This document shows positions 48,406 to 58,594 of a DNA stretch of 64,000 nucleotides, piece after piece. Both the position numbers and the translations under genes were made by a program. Origin of the DNA: Prevotella sp. (GTDB lineage: Bacteria; Bacteroidota; Bacteroidia; Bacteroidales; Bacteroidaceae); contig SUYH01000009.1 in assembly GCA_015060535.1 (NCBI GenBank), positions 21,482 to 85,481 of the forward strand, in the 5' to 3' direction. Below the pieces are notes generated by a model. It ran no database searches. It had not been told where the DNA came from and worked only from the letters and a program-made list of their open reading frames with translations. Each line of letters opens with the position of its first letter. Position 1 is the stretch's first letter.

Positions 48406-51285
48406 TTAGAATGACAATGACACACCTAAGACGACACTCTTCGTGAGAGGGCTGGTAACACCATAGTTTTCAGCATCAGCCTCGTCAAGATGGTCGAAAC
48501 AGAGCAGGTCTACACCACGCACATAAACTTTGGCCTTGTTGACAAAGCCGGTCTTCTGCAGGAGAGCTGCCGGGAAATTATAGTACAGCTCGATATTGCG
48601 CAACTTCAGGAACGAGCGGTTGCGGAGCCAGTAAGTACTTGCCTGATAGTTGTTGGCATTGCTGGCCGTGCTCAGACGTGGGAACTCAGCATTAGGATTG
48701 GGATTAGCTGGTGACCAGCGGCCGTCATAATACTGCTGTGAAAGAGAGGTGGTATTCAACAGAGGCCAGTACATGGCTTTTGTATTCAAGTTGGCAGAAT
48801 AGCGACCTGCACCCTGGAACAGCATATCAATACCGGCACCTTTATATTCAGCACCAACATGGAAGTTGTAAAACAGCTCAGGAGCATAGGCACTATATCC
48901 AATCTTGGTCACATCATTGGCATCAATGACTCCATCGCCATTAATATCCTGATACTTGATATCGCCAGGACGGACAGTAGAGAAGTTCTGCTTGGGACTA
49001 TTGTCAATATCAGCCTGGTCCTTGAACAAGCCAAGAGCCACAAGACCGTAGGAGGAGTTCAGAGGATTGCCGGTCTGAACGAGATTTTCGAAGGCACGCG
49101 GCTCCTCACCCATATCTTTTACCTTGTTCTTGTTCAAGTTGAACATTCCACCGACATTGAAGGTCACCTCGCCAAACTTCTTAGTGTAATCCAAAGAAAG
49201 CTCCAGTCCATGACTATCTACCACACCTGCATTAGCATACGGCGCGTCGAAACCAATGACTGCTGTGTACACACCTGAGCCAGGAACCCACATGTCTACA
49301 CGATGCTCTTTGTAGAGGTCGAACTCAACATTTAAACCTCCAAAAAGTGTAGCATCAATACCGAAGTTGTACTTATAAGCCTTCTCATTAGTGGGATCAA
49401 CTGCAGCCATCTGACCCAGCGTCATAGCACCGAAAGCATTGTTCTTGGCTGACTCATAACCACTGCCAAAAGGATAGTTCCAGCTGGCATAGCCGTTATA
49501 CGACTGTGTATAGTACGACCAGACATTGTCGCCAGGGAGGAAGTCAGCGTTAATCATACCAAAGCTGGCGCGAAGCTTCAAGAAATTAATCCAGCTGATG
49601 TCTTTCATAAACGACTCATTAGAAGCAACCCATGCAGCAGAGACTGTGGGAGAAAGTTTCCACTTGGTACCTGGAGCTAAGCGGTTGCTACCAGAGTAAA
49701 CCAGGGCAATCTCACCAATATAACGGTTGTCATAACCATAGTGACCCAGCCATGAGAGATTCTGGCGATAAATGGTCTGACCAGTGCTACCAGTTTTGTT
49801 AAAATACTCATAATCCCATTTTAACTGACTGTAGACATAATGTTTGTCAGCAAAAGTACGGTCAAAATTGAAGGCAAACGAGAAGTTAAGACGACGAGTC
49901 CAATCCTGAGTAGCAGCTCCCTTGCTCATGGTTCCAGGAGTACCTGCTGACCAATAGTCACCCTTTGTGCCTACTCCTGTAGCAGGATAGTTACCATAGA
50001 CATAAGTCATGCTGTGATCCTCGTAAAGTGTAGAATAGGTGTCATAGCCGACACGAGTAGTAAAACTCAATCCCTCTAACCAGTATTTCAAATCCTGATT
50101 CAAGGTCATGTCAGCAAATAAGGCACGCTCGTGCAACTTATAATAGGCAGCTCCCGACGACTGAGCAACAGGGTTGTTGATACCGCTGTAGGTTGACGAA
50201 CCGCCCCACTCGTTGTTCTCGTTTTTAATAGGGAAGGCCAGAGAAGGAATACTATAAATCATATCCCACAGGTCGGCCTTTGCCGTAGTGGAAGTACTAC
50301 CCACTGAGGTTGGACCGCCAGGACGCGACATCTCACTCAAGACACCCACCATATTCACCTTCAGCAACGTTGTCGGAGTCAGGTCAATATCCAAGTTGGC
50401 ACGTAAGTTTGCACGCACATACTTATCTTGTGTAGAATAGCCATCGTTCTCATCAAAGTTCTTGATGAAACCCTTGTCAGAAAGCAGATTTAACATCGTG
50501 AAGTAGCGGAACTTCTCGCCACCTCCACTAAACTCAACACCCACCTTATTGGTGACAGCATTCTTACGATAAGTCTCATCCACCCAGTTCACATTAGGAT
50601 ACTGGTAGGGATACTGCCCACTCTGGAACGCTGCTATCTCGGCTGCGCTGTAACGTGGAGCGGCACCCTCATTTGTCAAGGCCTCATTCACAGCACTTGC
50701 GAACGTACCGGCATCCACAAACTTGGGCCGATTAGCCTGGAAATTGAAAAGATGGTCGTAGGTGACACGAATCTTCTTGCTGTTATACTCACCACGCTTT
50801 GTCGTGATCAGAATAGCACCGTTCGAACCCTTATAGCCATATAACGCAACTGCGGCCGCATCTTTCAGAATAGATACATGATCAACCTCCTCAGGGCTGA
50901 TAATACTGATATCACGCTCTATACCATCTACAAGAATGAGAGGCTTATTCGCATCAATAGCAGTTATGTCACTATTCTGACGTTGCAGACCACGAACATA
51001 AAATGTAGGATTCTGCTCAAAATAGGTTCCAGTACCCTGTAAGGATATCAGACCATTACCCTGACCAAGAATCGAATTACCAATATTCTTAGCCGAGCGT
51101 TTATCAACGCTTTTATTAGTGATGACAGAGACAGCAGCAGTAGACTGGGCACGGGTAAAGTCCTTATTGGCTCCAACCTCAATCGCCTGATTAACGAAGT
51201 CAATGCCTGTGCTGTCTGTCTGTGCAGCTGCTGGCAGGCTGAGGCCTGCAAGCAGTGAGAGCACAAATATAATTCTTTTTTTCAT
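48406..51285 (-). CDS. SusC/RagA-family TonB-dependent transporter (pair 2), no N-terminal carboxypeptidase-like domain
   Basis: 959-residue outer-membrane importer. Signal peptide MKKRIIFVLSLLAGLSLPAAA-Q. Unlike SusC1 it goes almost directly into the plug (SILGQGNGLISLQG near 75, KPLILVDGIERD near 120, VDHVSILKDAAAVALYGYKGSNG), lacking the CarboxypepD_reg-like extension and an obvious TonB box. The C-terminus YGVTSPLTKSVVLGVSLSF is a proper barrel end. So it is a short SusC form, not a truncated gene. An octamer repeat lies right before its start codon. Confidence 0.93.
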   Translation of the reverse strand: MKKRIIFVLSLLAGLSLPAAAQTDSTGIDFVNQAIEVGANKDFTRAQSTAAVSVITNKSVDKRSAKNIGNSILGQGNGLISLQGTGTYFEQNPTFYVRGLQRQNSDITAIDANKPLILVDGIERDISIISPEEVDHVSILKDAAAVALYGYKGSNGAILITTKRGEYNSKKIRVTYDHLFNFQANRPKFVDAGTFASAVNEALTNEGAAPRYSAAEIAAFQSGQYPYQYPNVNWVDETYRKNAVTNKVGVEFSGGGEKFRYFTMLNLLSDKGFIKNFDENDGYSTQDKYVRANLRANLDIDLTPTTLLKVNMVGVLSEMSRPGGPTSVGSTSTTAKADLWDMIYSIPSLAFPIKNENNEWGGSSTYSGINNPVAQSSGAAYYKLHERALFADMTLNQDLKYWLEGLSFTTRVGYDTYSTLYEDHSMTYVYGNYPATGVGTKGDYWSAGTPGTMSKGAATQDWTRRLNFSFAFNFDRTFADKHYVYSQLKWDYEYFNKTGSTGQTIYRQNLSWLGHYGYDNRYIGEIALVYSGSNRLAPGTKWKLSPTVSAAWVASNESFMKDISWINFLKLRASFGMINADFLPGDNVWSYYTQSYNGYASWNYPFGSGYESAKNNAFGAMTLGQMAAVDPTNEKAYKYNFGIDATLFGGLNVEFDLYKEHRVDMWVPGSGVYTAVIGFDAPYANAGVVDSHGLELSLDYTKKFGEVTFNVGGMFNLNKNKVKDMGEEPRAFENLVQTGNPLNSSYGLVALGLFKDQADIDNSPKQNFSTVRPGDIKYQDINGDGVIDANDVTKIGYSAYAPELFYNFHVGAEYKGAGIDMLFQGAGRYSANLNTKAMYWPLLNTTSLSQQYYDGRWSPANPNPNAEFPRLSTASNANNYQASTYWLRNRSFLKLRNIELYYNFPAALLQKTGFVNKAKVYVRGVDLLCFDHLDEADAENYGVTSPLTKSVVLGVSLSF

Positions 51286-51290
51286 AATCT

Positions 51291-51322
51291 TACTTTTTTA
51301 CCTTTTTACTTTTTTACTTTCA
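51291..51322. repeat. Four 8-bp repeats before the SusC2 start codon
   Basis: TACTTTTT, TACCTTTT, TACTTTTT, TACTTTCA on the plus strand; the minus strand reads as GTAAAAAA-like octamers that end 5 bases before the SusC2 ATG. It fills most of the SusD1-SusC2 spacer. Confidence 0.75.
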
Positions 51323-51327
51323 AAAGA

Positions 51328-53430
51328 TTACCATCCAGGGTTCTGAACAAGACCGTAATTCTTGTTAATCTCTGAAATTGGCAGGGGGAACAAGAACCAC
51401 TTACGTACATTCAGATCGTTAGCATCATACTCCCAGAGTACACGTGAACGGTTGCCGAGGGGGAAAGTACTGAACTCAAAACGAGTGGGCTCAGCTACAC
51501 CAGCATCCTTATCATCACCTATGTAAGCACGGATATGGCGATTCCAGTTAGTACCAACCTTCAGCAAACGATAAGTCACAAGACCATGAAGCTGCTTGGT
51601 CATCCAGTCACCACGCTTATAGCGAATCATATCATAATAGCGGTTGTTACTCATTCCCAGCTCGCAAGCACGCTCGCGAAGAATCTGCTCAATGACTTCG
51701 TCCTTATTAGCCATGTTAGGCTTGGTCTTAGTCTGTGTGACGCCACTTGCGTCCTTATAGGTGCTCTTCATCTTGCTGATACCCACCTTCAGACCACTCA
51801 GGCCAACACGGGCACGAACCTGGTCAACATACTTGATGGCCTCGTCTAACTGACCACACTGAGCCAGAGCCTCTGCATACATCAACAGCATTTCATCATA
51901 GCTGAGATAAACCCACTGTGTAAATTTACCATAATATTCAGTTCCTAGATAATATTTTATTGTTCCATATCCACTTGGGAAACGCTCTGTATCTTGCTCC
52001 ACTATCGTTCCTTGTTCATTTGCTACCTGATATCCCTCATGATAGCCACCAACCCACAGCTCATAACGGTCACCTTCTGAAACACCTGTTGCCCAGTTCA
52101 AACGCTCTTTCTGTCCATTGACAATGGCGTTCTCATAAAGACGCGGATCACGGCTGGCTGTGATTTGAGATGCACCGCCACGACCAGTCTTTACTTCAAA
52201 GAACAACTTTCCTTTGTCACCATTAATGTTACCAGCAGTAGAATCGCACTGCCAGTCAAACAGCGTGCCATCACTCCAGCAGAACATATCCACATACTCC
52301 TGCGTAGGACCATAAGAATGACGCCAAGGACCTGTACTACTAAATCCAGGACCGACGAAACTTGGCCACTGATAAGAGGCTGCCTTACTGGTTGTACCAG
52401 CCACACGGGTAGAGTGCAAGATCTCATGACTGCCCTGCAACACATAACCCATACGATAAGCCTGACGATAAGCATCTGGAGTCTTGGCACTGGCTTGGTT
52501 CAATGCATAGTAACTACCTTCCTGAGCATTTCTATCCATGAAAGCCTTGCAAGCGTCAAGGCAGCGCTGCCAACGAGCCTGATCGAAGTTGCCATGCCAG
52601 ACCACATGCTCCTGCTCTGCCTGTGATGAGCCATCATAATAAGGCTGATCAGCATTGTATAAAGGAGAGGCATTGAAAAGCAGGATCTTAGCTTTCAAGG
52701 CCATTGCGCCTGCAGCTGTCCAACGACCGACATTAGACTCATCAGTATCGGTTGTACTGCCATTATAAGCCCAACGAAGATTGGGTATAGCCTCGTCTAA
52801 CAAGTTCACCATAAAGTTCACTGTCTCTTCAGCCGTAGCACGCTTGATGGACAAATCGCCCTCAAGACCCGTGTAAGTCTTTTCCACAATAGGCAGACCG
52901 CCATAGACAGAGAACAGGTCAAAATAACGAGCTGCTATCAGACATTTAGCCTGTGCAATCATGCTGGCTTTCTCTGCATCCGAAAGACCAGGTACACGGT
53001 CAATATTCTCAATCAGCAGCCAACAGTGATGCACGGTTTCCCAAACCTTATCATTGTTATAGGAAATCATGGCATCGTCATTTGCAGTCAATGCGTTTGA
53101 ATAATATTTCGTATAAGCTGCCGAGCCGCTAAAATGCTGATGATAGCAGTCAGTCAACGCATCCAGTTTACTGTTCCAGTAACTCTGACTCCAAGGAGAG
53201 CCTGTCGGATTTTTGTAAGGCAGGCCATAGTACTGTTGTACATAGCATCCTACGAGGAACTGTTTGGTGTATTCAGCACTGTTGAACACAGTGTCCATGG
53301 TTACAGTTCCACCTGGAGCTTTCTCGACAAAAGCATCACCGAACTTCACGCTGTCGGTGCATGCCGTAAATGCCATGGAACCCAAGGCAATCGTCATGAC
53401 TCCTGATAATATTTTATGCTGAAATTTCAT
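51328..53430 (-). CDS. SusD/RagB-family glycan-binding lipoprotein (pair 1)
   Basis: 700-residue outer-membrane lipoprotein, longer than usual (about 500-600). Lipobox in MKFQHKILSGVMTIALGSMAFTAC. SusD features: MIAQAKCLIAARYFDLFSVYGGLPIV near 165, LLFNASPLYN near 250, DEMLLMYAEALAQCGQLDEAI near 525 and the ending FLFPLPISEINKNYGLVQNPGW. It follows SusC1 by 26 bases. The extra length lies in the middle and may shape a larger binding site for branched RG-I. Confidence 0.95.
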   Translation of the reverse strand: MKFQHKILSGVMTIALGSMAFTACTDSVKFGDAFVEKAPGGTVTMDTVFNSAEYTKQFLVGCYVQQYYGLPYKNPTGSPWSQSYWNSKLDALTDCYHQHFSGSAAYTKYYSNALTANDDAMISYNNDKVWETVHHCWLLIENIDRVPGLSDAEKASMIAQAKCLIAARYFDLFSVYGGLPIVEKTYTGLEGDLSIKRATAEETVNFMVNLLDEAIPNLRWAYNGSTTDTDESNVGRWTAAGAMALKAKILLFNASPLYNADQPYYDGSSQAEQEHVVWHGNFDQARWQRCLDACKAFMDRNAQEGSYYALNQASAKTPDAYRQAYRMGYVLQGSHEILHSTRVAGTTSKAASYQWPSFVGPGFSSTGPWRHSYGPTQEYVDMFCWSDGTLFDWQCDSTAGNINGDKGKLFFEVKTGRGGASQITASRDPRLYENAIVNGQKERLNWATGVSEGDRYELWVGGYHEGYQVANEQGTIVEQDTERFPSGYGTIKYYLGTEYYGKFTQWVYLSYDEMLLMYAEALAQCGQLDEAIKYVDQVRARVGLSGLKVGISKMKSTYKDASGVTQTKTKPNMANKDEVIEQILRERACELGMSNNRYYDMIRYKRGDWMTKQLHGLVTYRLLKVGTNWNRHIRAYIGDDKDAGVAEPTRFEFSTFPLGNRSRVLWEYDANDLNVRKWFLFPLPISEINKNYGLVQNPGW

Positions 53431-53456
53431 AATTTTATACCTTATTATATTATATA

Positions 53457-56400
53457 TTAGAATCCAATCTTAAGACTTGCGGTATAAGTACGCTGCAGAG
53501 GATATGAAGGATTAGAACTTGCCAAAGCCTCAGGGTCACCCCACTTATACGGAGTAATGGTGAACAGGTTGTAAGCACTAAGTGAGAGCTGCAGACCCGT
53601 CATACCCAATTTCTTCATCAATGGGAAATGGAAATCATATCCAATCTGAATAGTCTTCAGACGCAGATACTTGGCATCCTTTTCATAGAGGGTGGAGTTA
53701 GCATAGTTCTGAATAGCGTTAGTCCACGTAGCACGAGGATACTCAGCGTCCTGACTGGGGTTCTCAGCCGTCCAGGTATTGTCCAGGTGATACTGCAGCA
53801 GTCCACCATTGTTCTCCGTATTACGGTTATGGAACGGACGCATGAAGACGTCACCCAATACACGGCTCACATCCCATGCTCCGGTAAACTGGGCGCTGAA
53901 TGTGATATTCTTGTAGTACAATGCCAAGTTCAGACCTGCAATATACTGGGGGTCATTGGTGTAACCAAAGTCACGCGACTGGTCGTTACCGTCAATCTTT
54001 CCATTTTTGTCAAGGTCAACATACACGCAGTCACCAGGATACAGTTTAGATACAAGCTGTGTGGGGAATGGCGAGCCGAATTCCGCCTCATAGTCTTTCT
54101 CACAACCATCATAATAGAATTTCCAGAACTTGTATTGCAGACGAGAACCGATACGATGACCTGCCGTATACATGTAATCATTCTGTTGAGGAGCCTGACG
54201 GTCCTCGATGATCTCGTTCTGGTTGTGAGAGAGGTTCACCTTTACAGAGTAACGGAAATCCTTGCCAATCTTGTCCTGCCAGTTGACTGACAACTCCCAA
54301 CCATGACTATCAACCACACCAAAGTTGGTGTATGGAGGATTAAATCCGATAAAGTATGGGATACGATAGTCAATAGCCAAAATATCAGTACGATGCTCCT
54401 TATAGTAGTCGAAGGTAGTACGCAGACGGTCATCGAAGAAATTCATGTCGAAACCATAGTCCTGCTTGAAGGCCTTCTCCCAAGAGACATCTGGGTTGTT
54501 CTTAGAAGACTCATAGGCACCTTTTGTAGGAGTTCCATTCTCAACACCGAACGAATAAGCATAGGCGACACCACGGTCAGAGTTATTGGAATTGTGTACA
54601 CGCTCCCACAGAGCAGTCTGATTGACGTTATAGGGGTCAGCCAGATACATGAAACGAGAGCCACCAATCTTATCGTTACCAACAAGACCCCAAGAAGCAC
54701 GGAGTTTCAGGAAGCTGACCACCTTCTTAAGAGGCTTGAAGAAAGGCTCGTCACTGGCTACCCAACCGACAGAACCGGCAGGGAACACACCGAAGCGCTT
54801 GCCTGGAGCAAAGTTCTCAGAACCGTTGTAACCAATATTGAACTCAGCCATATAACGGTTTTTCCAGTCGTATGTGACACGTCCGACCAAACCAACATAC
54901 GTACGGGGAATATCAGAATAGTCGCCACTTCTATAGTACTCCTTACTCTGGTTGTACAAAGCCAAGGCTGTAACAGTATGATCGCCGAAAGAGCGGTTGT
55001 AATTCAGTGAGCCTTCCAGATACCAGTTACGCGACTTCCCGTTCTGAGAATTCTTATAGGTAGGTGTTGTGTTGTCACCAGTCACACGGTAGTCAATCAG
55101 ATTAACAGGATTGCCATTGGCGTCTAATTCTCTGTGGAATACAGCTGTATATGTAGCCGCATCATTGGTAATCTCTTTCTGGACAGAATAAGAACTGTTA
55201 TAAGATCCTTTCAGTTTCAGTGAGAGTCCTTTCGTAATAAAGTCCAATTTCTGATCAAGCATTAAGTCCATCTGCAGTTTGTTGTTGCTGTTCTGGTATG
55301 CACCTGGCTGGGACGTAGCGTAAGTCAGAGGAGTGCTGCCCAAGAAAGGAAGCACGGCAATGGGTTCTGTATCATCAGGAATATTAGAATAGTTGTCTGC
55401 AGTAGAAATAGAGTTGACGATATATTTGCCATCAACGATGCCAGGACTGCAGAACGGTGTAGACCAATAAATCTCCTTCACCATCTGGTCAGAGGACTGA
55501 CCTGAGTGAGGCCTTGCCTGCTCATCTACCTTACCAGAGAGGTTCATGCTGATCTGTGTGGTCTTCGTCACATTGATATCCAAATTAGCACGGTAGTTGA
55601 AACGCTGATAGCTATAACCGAAGTCATAGGGACGATCAAACTCTTTGAAGAGGCCATCCTGCGAGAACATACCTGCACTGATGAAGTATTTTACCGTCTT
55701 GTTACCGCCACTGATATTAATGTTGTGCTGCTGCTGCAGAGTAACATCTTTCATAATATACTCAGCCCAGTTCATATTCGGGAAACGAATGGGGTCGCTG
55801 CCGTCACGGAACTTCTGAATAACAGCATCAGAGAACACGGGAGTAGTTCCGTCGTTTCTGTTCATCTGGTTATGGAACAGGGCATAGTCTAACGAGCTAG
55901 CCATCTCAACCATCTTGGTAGGAGTCAGAGCAGAGAAAGAAGTGTTGACAGAAATCTTAGCCTTACCCTCGGCACCACGCTTCGTGGTGATCAGCACAAC
56001 ACCGTTAGCACCACGCACACCAAACACTGCCGTAGCAGATGCGTCCTTCAGCACGGTGATACTTTCAATCTCATTAGGGTCAATATCCCACATCTCACGC
56101 TCGACACCATCGACCTGAATCAGAGGATTTGAATCAGCCCAAGTTCCCTGACCACGAACATAAATCTTTGCGGCATCGGCACCAGGCTCACCAGAGGTCT
56201 GCACGGTGGTCACACCAGAAAGCTGACCAGCCAGCACGTTGTTCACTGAAGACACCGGTGTACGGGTCAGGTCTTCAGCCTTTACAGATGAAAGGGCACC
56301 GGTAACGGTGACTTTCTTCTGCACACCATAGGCCACAATTTCAACGCCCTGCAACATGGTGGACTCCTCTTCGAGGGTAATCTTCATGTTGTTGGCAGCT

Positions 56401-56705
56401 TTGACGATGGTTTCCTTGTAGCCAACATAAGAGATTTTCAACTGGGTGCCTGGAGCAACTTTCAACGAGAAGTTTCCGTCAAAGTCCGTGACCGTACCTT
56501 GAACAGTCTTACCACCAACGATGACAACACTGGCACCAATGATAGGTTCGCCCTGACTGTCAATGACCGTACCAGTGATGGTTCCCTGTTGCTGGACAGT
56601 AGCGTGAGCTTCCTGCATACCCGTGAAAGGAGGGGTAATCAGCATAGCGGAGCACATCATGACAAATGGCATGACAGTACCTTTAAACAAATTGACTTTA
56701 TTCAT
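53457..56705 (-). CDS. SusC/RagA-family TonB-dependent transporter (pair 1)
   Basis: 1,082-residue outer-membrane importer. The start MNKVNLFKG at 56705 is preferred over 56768, which would place coding sequence across the -7 box. Signal peptide of about 35 residues, then a CarboxypepD_reg-like domain (GTITGTVIDSQGEPIIGASV, near 45-125), a plug (SVNNVLAGQLSGV, PLIQVDGVEREMWDIDPNEI, ESITVLKDASATAVFGVRGA) and the barrel ending PLQRTYTASLKIGF. It heads the four-gene SusCDCD operon; the likely cargo is RG-I oligosaccharides cut by the surface lyases. Confidence 0.95.
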   Translation of the reverse strand: MNKVNLFKGTVMPFVMMCSAMLITPPFTGMQEAHATVQQQGTITGTVIDSQGEPIIGASVVIVGGKTVQGTVTDFDGNFSLKVAPGTQLKISYVGYKETIVKAANNMKITLEEESTMLQGVEIVAYGVQKKVTVTGALSSVKAEDLTRTPVSSVNNVLAGQLSGVTTVQTSGEPGADAAKIYVRGQGTWADSNPLIQVDGVEREMWDIDPNEIESITVLKDASATAVFGVRGANGVVLITTKRGAEGKAKISVNTSFSALTPTKMVEMASSLDYALFHNQMNRNDGTTPVFSDAVIQKFRDGSDPIRFPNMNWAEYIMKDVTLQQQHNINISGGNKTVKYFISAGMFSQDGLFKEFDRPYDFGYSYQRFNYRANLDINVTKTTQISMNLSGKVDEQARPHSGQSSDQMVKEIYWSTPFCSPGIVDGKYIVNSISTADNYSNIPDDTEPIAVLPFLGSTPLTYATSQPGAYQNSNNKLQMDLMLDQKLDFITKGLSLKLKGSYNSSYSVQKEITNDAATYTAVFHRELDANGNPVNLIDYRVTGDNTTPTYKNSQNGKSRNWYLEGSLNYNRSFGDHTVTALALYNQSKEYYRSGDYSDIPRTYVGLVGRVTYDWKNRYMAEFNIGYNGSENFAPGKRFGVFPAGSVGWVASDEPFFKPLKKVVSFLKLRASWGLVGNDKIGGSRFMYLADPYNVNQTALWERVHNSNNSDRGVAYAYSFGVENGTPTKGAYESSKNNPDVSWEKAFKQDYGFDMNFFDDRLRTTFDYYKEHRTDILAIDYRIPYFIGFNPPYTNFGVVDSHGWELSVNWQDKIGKDFRYSVKVNLSHNQNEIIEDRQAPQQNDYMYTAGHRIGSRLQYKFWKFYYDGCEKDYEAEFGSPFPTQLVSKLYPGDCVYVDLDKNGKIDGNDQSRDFGYTNDPQYIAGLNLALYYKNITFSAQFTGAWDVSRVLGDVFMRPFHNRNTENNGGLLQYHLDNTWTAENPSQDAEYPRATWTNAIQNYANSTLYEKDAKYLRLKTIQIGYDFHFPLMKKLGMTGLQLSLSAYNLFTITPYKWGDPEALASSNPSYPLQRTYTASLKIGF

Positions 56706-56755
56706 AAAATTGAAATTAGTAGATATATCACTCTGTTTGATTAGCTTAAGCGGTG

Positions 56756-56763
56756 CAAATATA
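56756..56763 (-). promoter_or_regulatory. -7 box of the SusCDCD operon
   Basis: TATATTTG on the minus strand, 50 bases before the SusC1 ATG. No clear -33 element. Confidence 0.6.
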
Positions 56764-56836
56764 GACATTTTTTAGATTTTATAAAAACTTTTTGGCGACT
56801 TTTTTCCTGTTTTGCCTTAAAAAAATGATAAAATAG

Positions 56837-56866
56837 CTTGATTTTCAAAAAAAATGTGTAAGTTTG
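56837..56866 (+). promoter_or_regulatory. Promoter of the double-CE12 gene
   Basis: CTTG (56837-56840), 18 bases, TAAGTTTG (56859-56866), before the ATG at 56906. Divergent from the SusC1 promoter. Confidence 0.65.
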
Positions 56867-56905
56867 CAAGAAATTTTTAACTATCTTGCTAAAACAAAGT
56901 TTCGT

Positions 56906-58594
56906 ATGATGAGAGGATTTGTATGTAGCTTGTTCGCAGTAACAGCGTTAGTGGCATCGGCACAGGTGGTAGATCGTGCAGGTGTGAAGGATGTTAATGG
57001 GGTGGTAGACAATACGCCCGACAGTATAGCAAAGGCCATGACGGCTCGGCCTGTTCCTGGGTCCAGTCGAAGGGGCAACAATCCCGTGTTGTTCCTGATT
57101 GGTAATTCGACCATGCGTACTGGAACGCTGGGGAATGGTAATAACGGACAGTGGGGTTGGGGATATTATGCCCATGAATATTTCGACCCGACAAAGATAA
57201 CCGTTGAGAATCAGGCGTTAGGTGGTATGAGCAGCCGTACGTTCTATAACAAGCTGTGGGAACCCATCCGCAAGGCCATCCGTCCTGGTGACTGGGTGAT
57301 TATCTCAATCGGCCATAATGACAACGGACCGTATGATGAGGGACGTGCTCGTGCCAGCATCCCTGGAACTGGCTATGATACGCTCAATGTGACCATCAAA
57401 GAGACTGGTGAGAAGGAGACGGTATATACCTATGGCGGCTATATGCGTAAATACATCAACGATGTCCGAGCTCAGGGAGGTAACCCCATCCTGATGTCGC
57501 TGACACCGCGTAATGCCTACGACGAGAAGGACAAGATAGTACGTAAACAGCATACACAGTGGCAGATGCAGGTGGCTGCCGAAGAGGGTGTTCCGTTTGT
57601 TGATCTCAACGAAATATCTGGACAGAAACTGGATAGCTACGGAAAGTGGAAGACCAACTATCACTTCTTTCTTGACAAGATTCATACCAGCAGGTTTGGT
57701 GCCATGATGAATGCCCGTTCGGCTGCAGAGGGACTGATGGCAAGTCACAACCCAGCATTGAATCCCCTGAAGGCCATGATGCGTAATGTTCAATGTTCAA
57801 CGTTCAATGTTCAACGTACTGAAGGCAAGCCTGTCGTGTTTATTACGGGAGATAGTACGGTAAAGAATGCCGACAAAGACGAGAAAGGTATGTGGGGCTG
57901 GGGAGCTGTAGCTAATACCGTGTTCGACGAATCGAAGATAGATATCGTAAATGCTGCTATGGCTGGACGCAGCTGTCGTTCGTATCTGAACGAGGGACGC
58001 TGGGAGCGGGTCTATAATTCGCTGAAACCCGGCGACTTTGTGCTGATTCAGTTCGGTCATAATGATATCGGCGCCATTGACAAGCCAAAATATCGTGCGG
58101 CCATCGCATCGGGCAAGGATACGTGTCACGTCTACCGGATGCAGGCAGCTCAGGAAGATGTGTCGAAACAGAATGTCATCGACCAGAAGCTGAAGTCGAA
58201 TACGCAGGTGGGCAGCTACGAGGTGGTCTACTCGTTTGGCTGGTATCTGAAGAAGTTTATTCAGGATGTACGTGAGAAGGGTGCTACACCTATTCTGGTA
58301 TCGCTGACACCTCGCAATGAATGGGAGAATGGCAAGATAGAGCGCCGGAATGATACGTACGGAAAATGGTATCGTGAGGTGGTTGAGGATACAGGCGTAG
58401 AGTTTGTGGATTTGCATAACATTACCGCAGACTTCCTGGACAAGAAGTGTGGCAAGAAGGAAAAGGCGATGAAATACTTTAATCACGACCACACTCATAC
58501 GTCACTGCTCGGTGCGAAGACGAATGCACAAAGCATAGCCAAAGGACTGCGTGCGAATAAGAGTCCTTTGGCTAATTACTTGAAGAAGAAATGA
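56906..58594 (+). CDS. Tandem CE12 rhamnogalacturonan acetylesterase (two SGNH domains)
   Basis: Secreted 562-residue protein with two esterase domains that would remove acetyl groups from RG-I. Signal peptide MMRGFVCSLFAVTALVASA-Q. Domain 1 (about 55-285): nucleophile Ser in LIGNSTM, ISIGHND, and DKIHTSRFG. Domain 2 (about 305-550): FITGDSTV, QFGHND and DHTHTSLLG. Both keep all SGNH blocks, so both look active. The linker at about residues 294-303 (NVQCSTFNVQ) is encoded by a four-heptamer array. The start at 56906 replaces an in-frame TTG at 56864 that lies in the promoter. Stops back to back with the convergent lyase gene. Confidence 0.9.
   Translation: MMRGFVCSLFAVTALVASAQVVDRAGVKDVNGVVDNTPDSIAKAMTARPVPGSSRRGNNPVLFLIGNSTMRTGTLGNGNNGQWGWGYYAHEYFDPTKITVENQALGGMSSRTFYNKLWEPIRKAIRPGDWVIISIGHNDNGPYDEGRARASIPGTGYDTLNVTIKETGEKETVYTYGGYMRKYINDVRAQGGNPILMSLTPRNAYDEKDKIVRKQHTQWQMQVAAEEGVPFVDLNEISGQKLDSYGKWKTNYHFFLDKIHTSRFGAMMNARSAAEGLMASHNPALNPLKAMMRNVQCSTFNVQRTEGKPVVFITGDSTVKNADKDEKGMWGWGAVANTVFDESKIDIVNAAMAGRSCRSYLNEGRWERVYNSLKPGDFVLIQFGHNDIGAIDKPKYRAAIASGKDTCHVYRMQAAQEDVSKQNVIDQKLKSNTQVGSYEVVYSFGWYLKKFIQDVREKGATPILVSLTPRNEWENGKIERRNDTYGKWYREVVEDTGVEFVDLHNITADFLDKKCGKKEKAMKYFNHDHTHTSLLGAKTNAQSIAKGLRANKSPLANYLKKK
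57785..57812. repeat. 28-bp array of four heptamers inside the double-CE12 gene
   Basis: AATGTTC, AATGTTC, AACGTTC, AATGTTC, then a degenerate fifth (AACGTAC). It encodes the linker between the two esterase domains. Confidence 0.9.

Noticed and set aside
56864..56905. Upstream TTG start for the double-CE12 gene
   Set aside because: It falls within the TAAGTTTG box; the ATG at 56906 gives a normal signal peptide.
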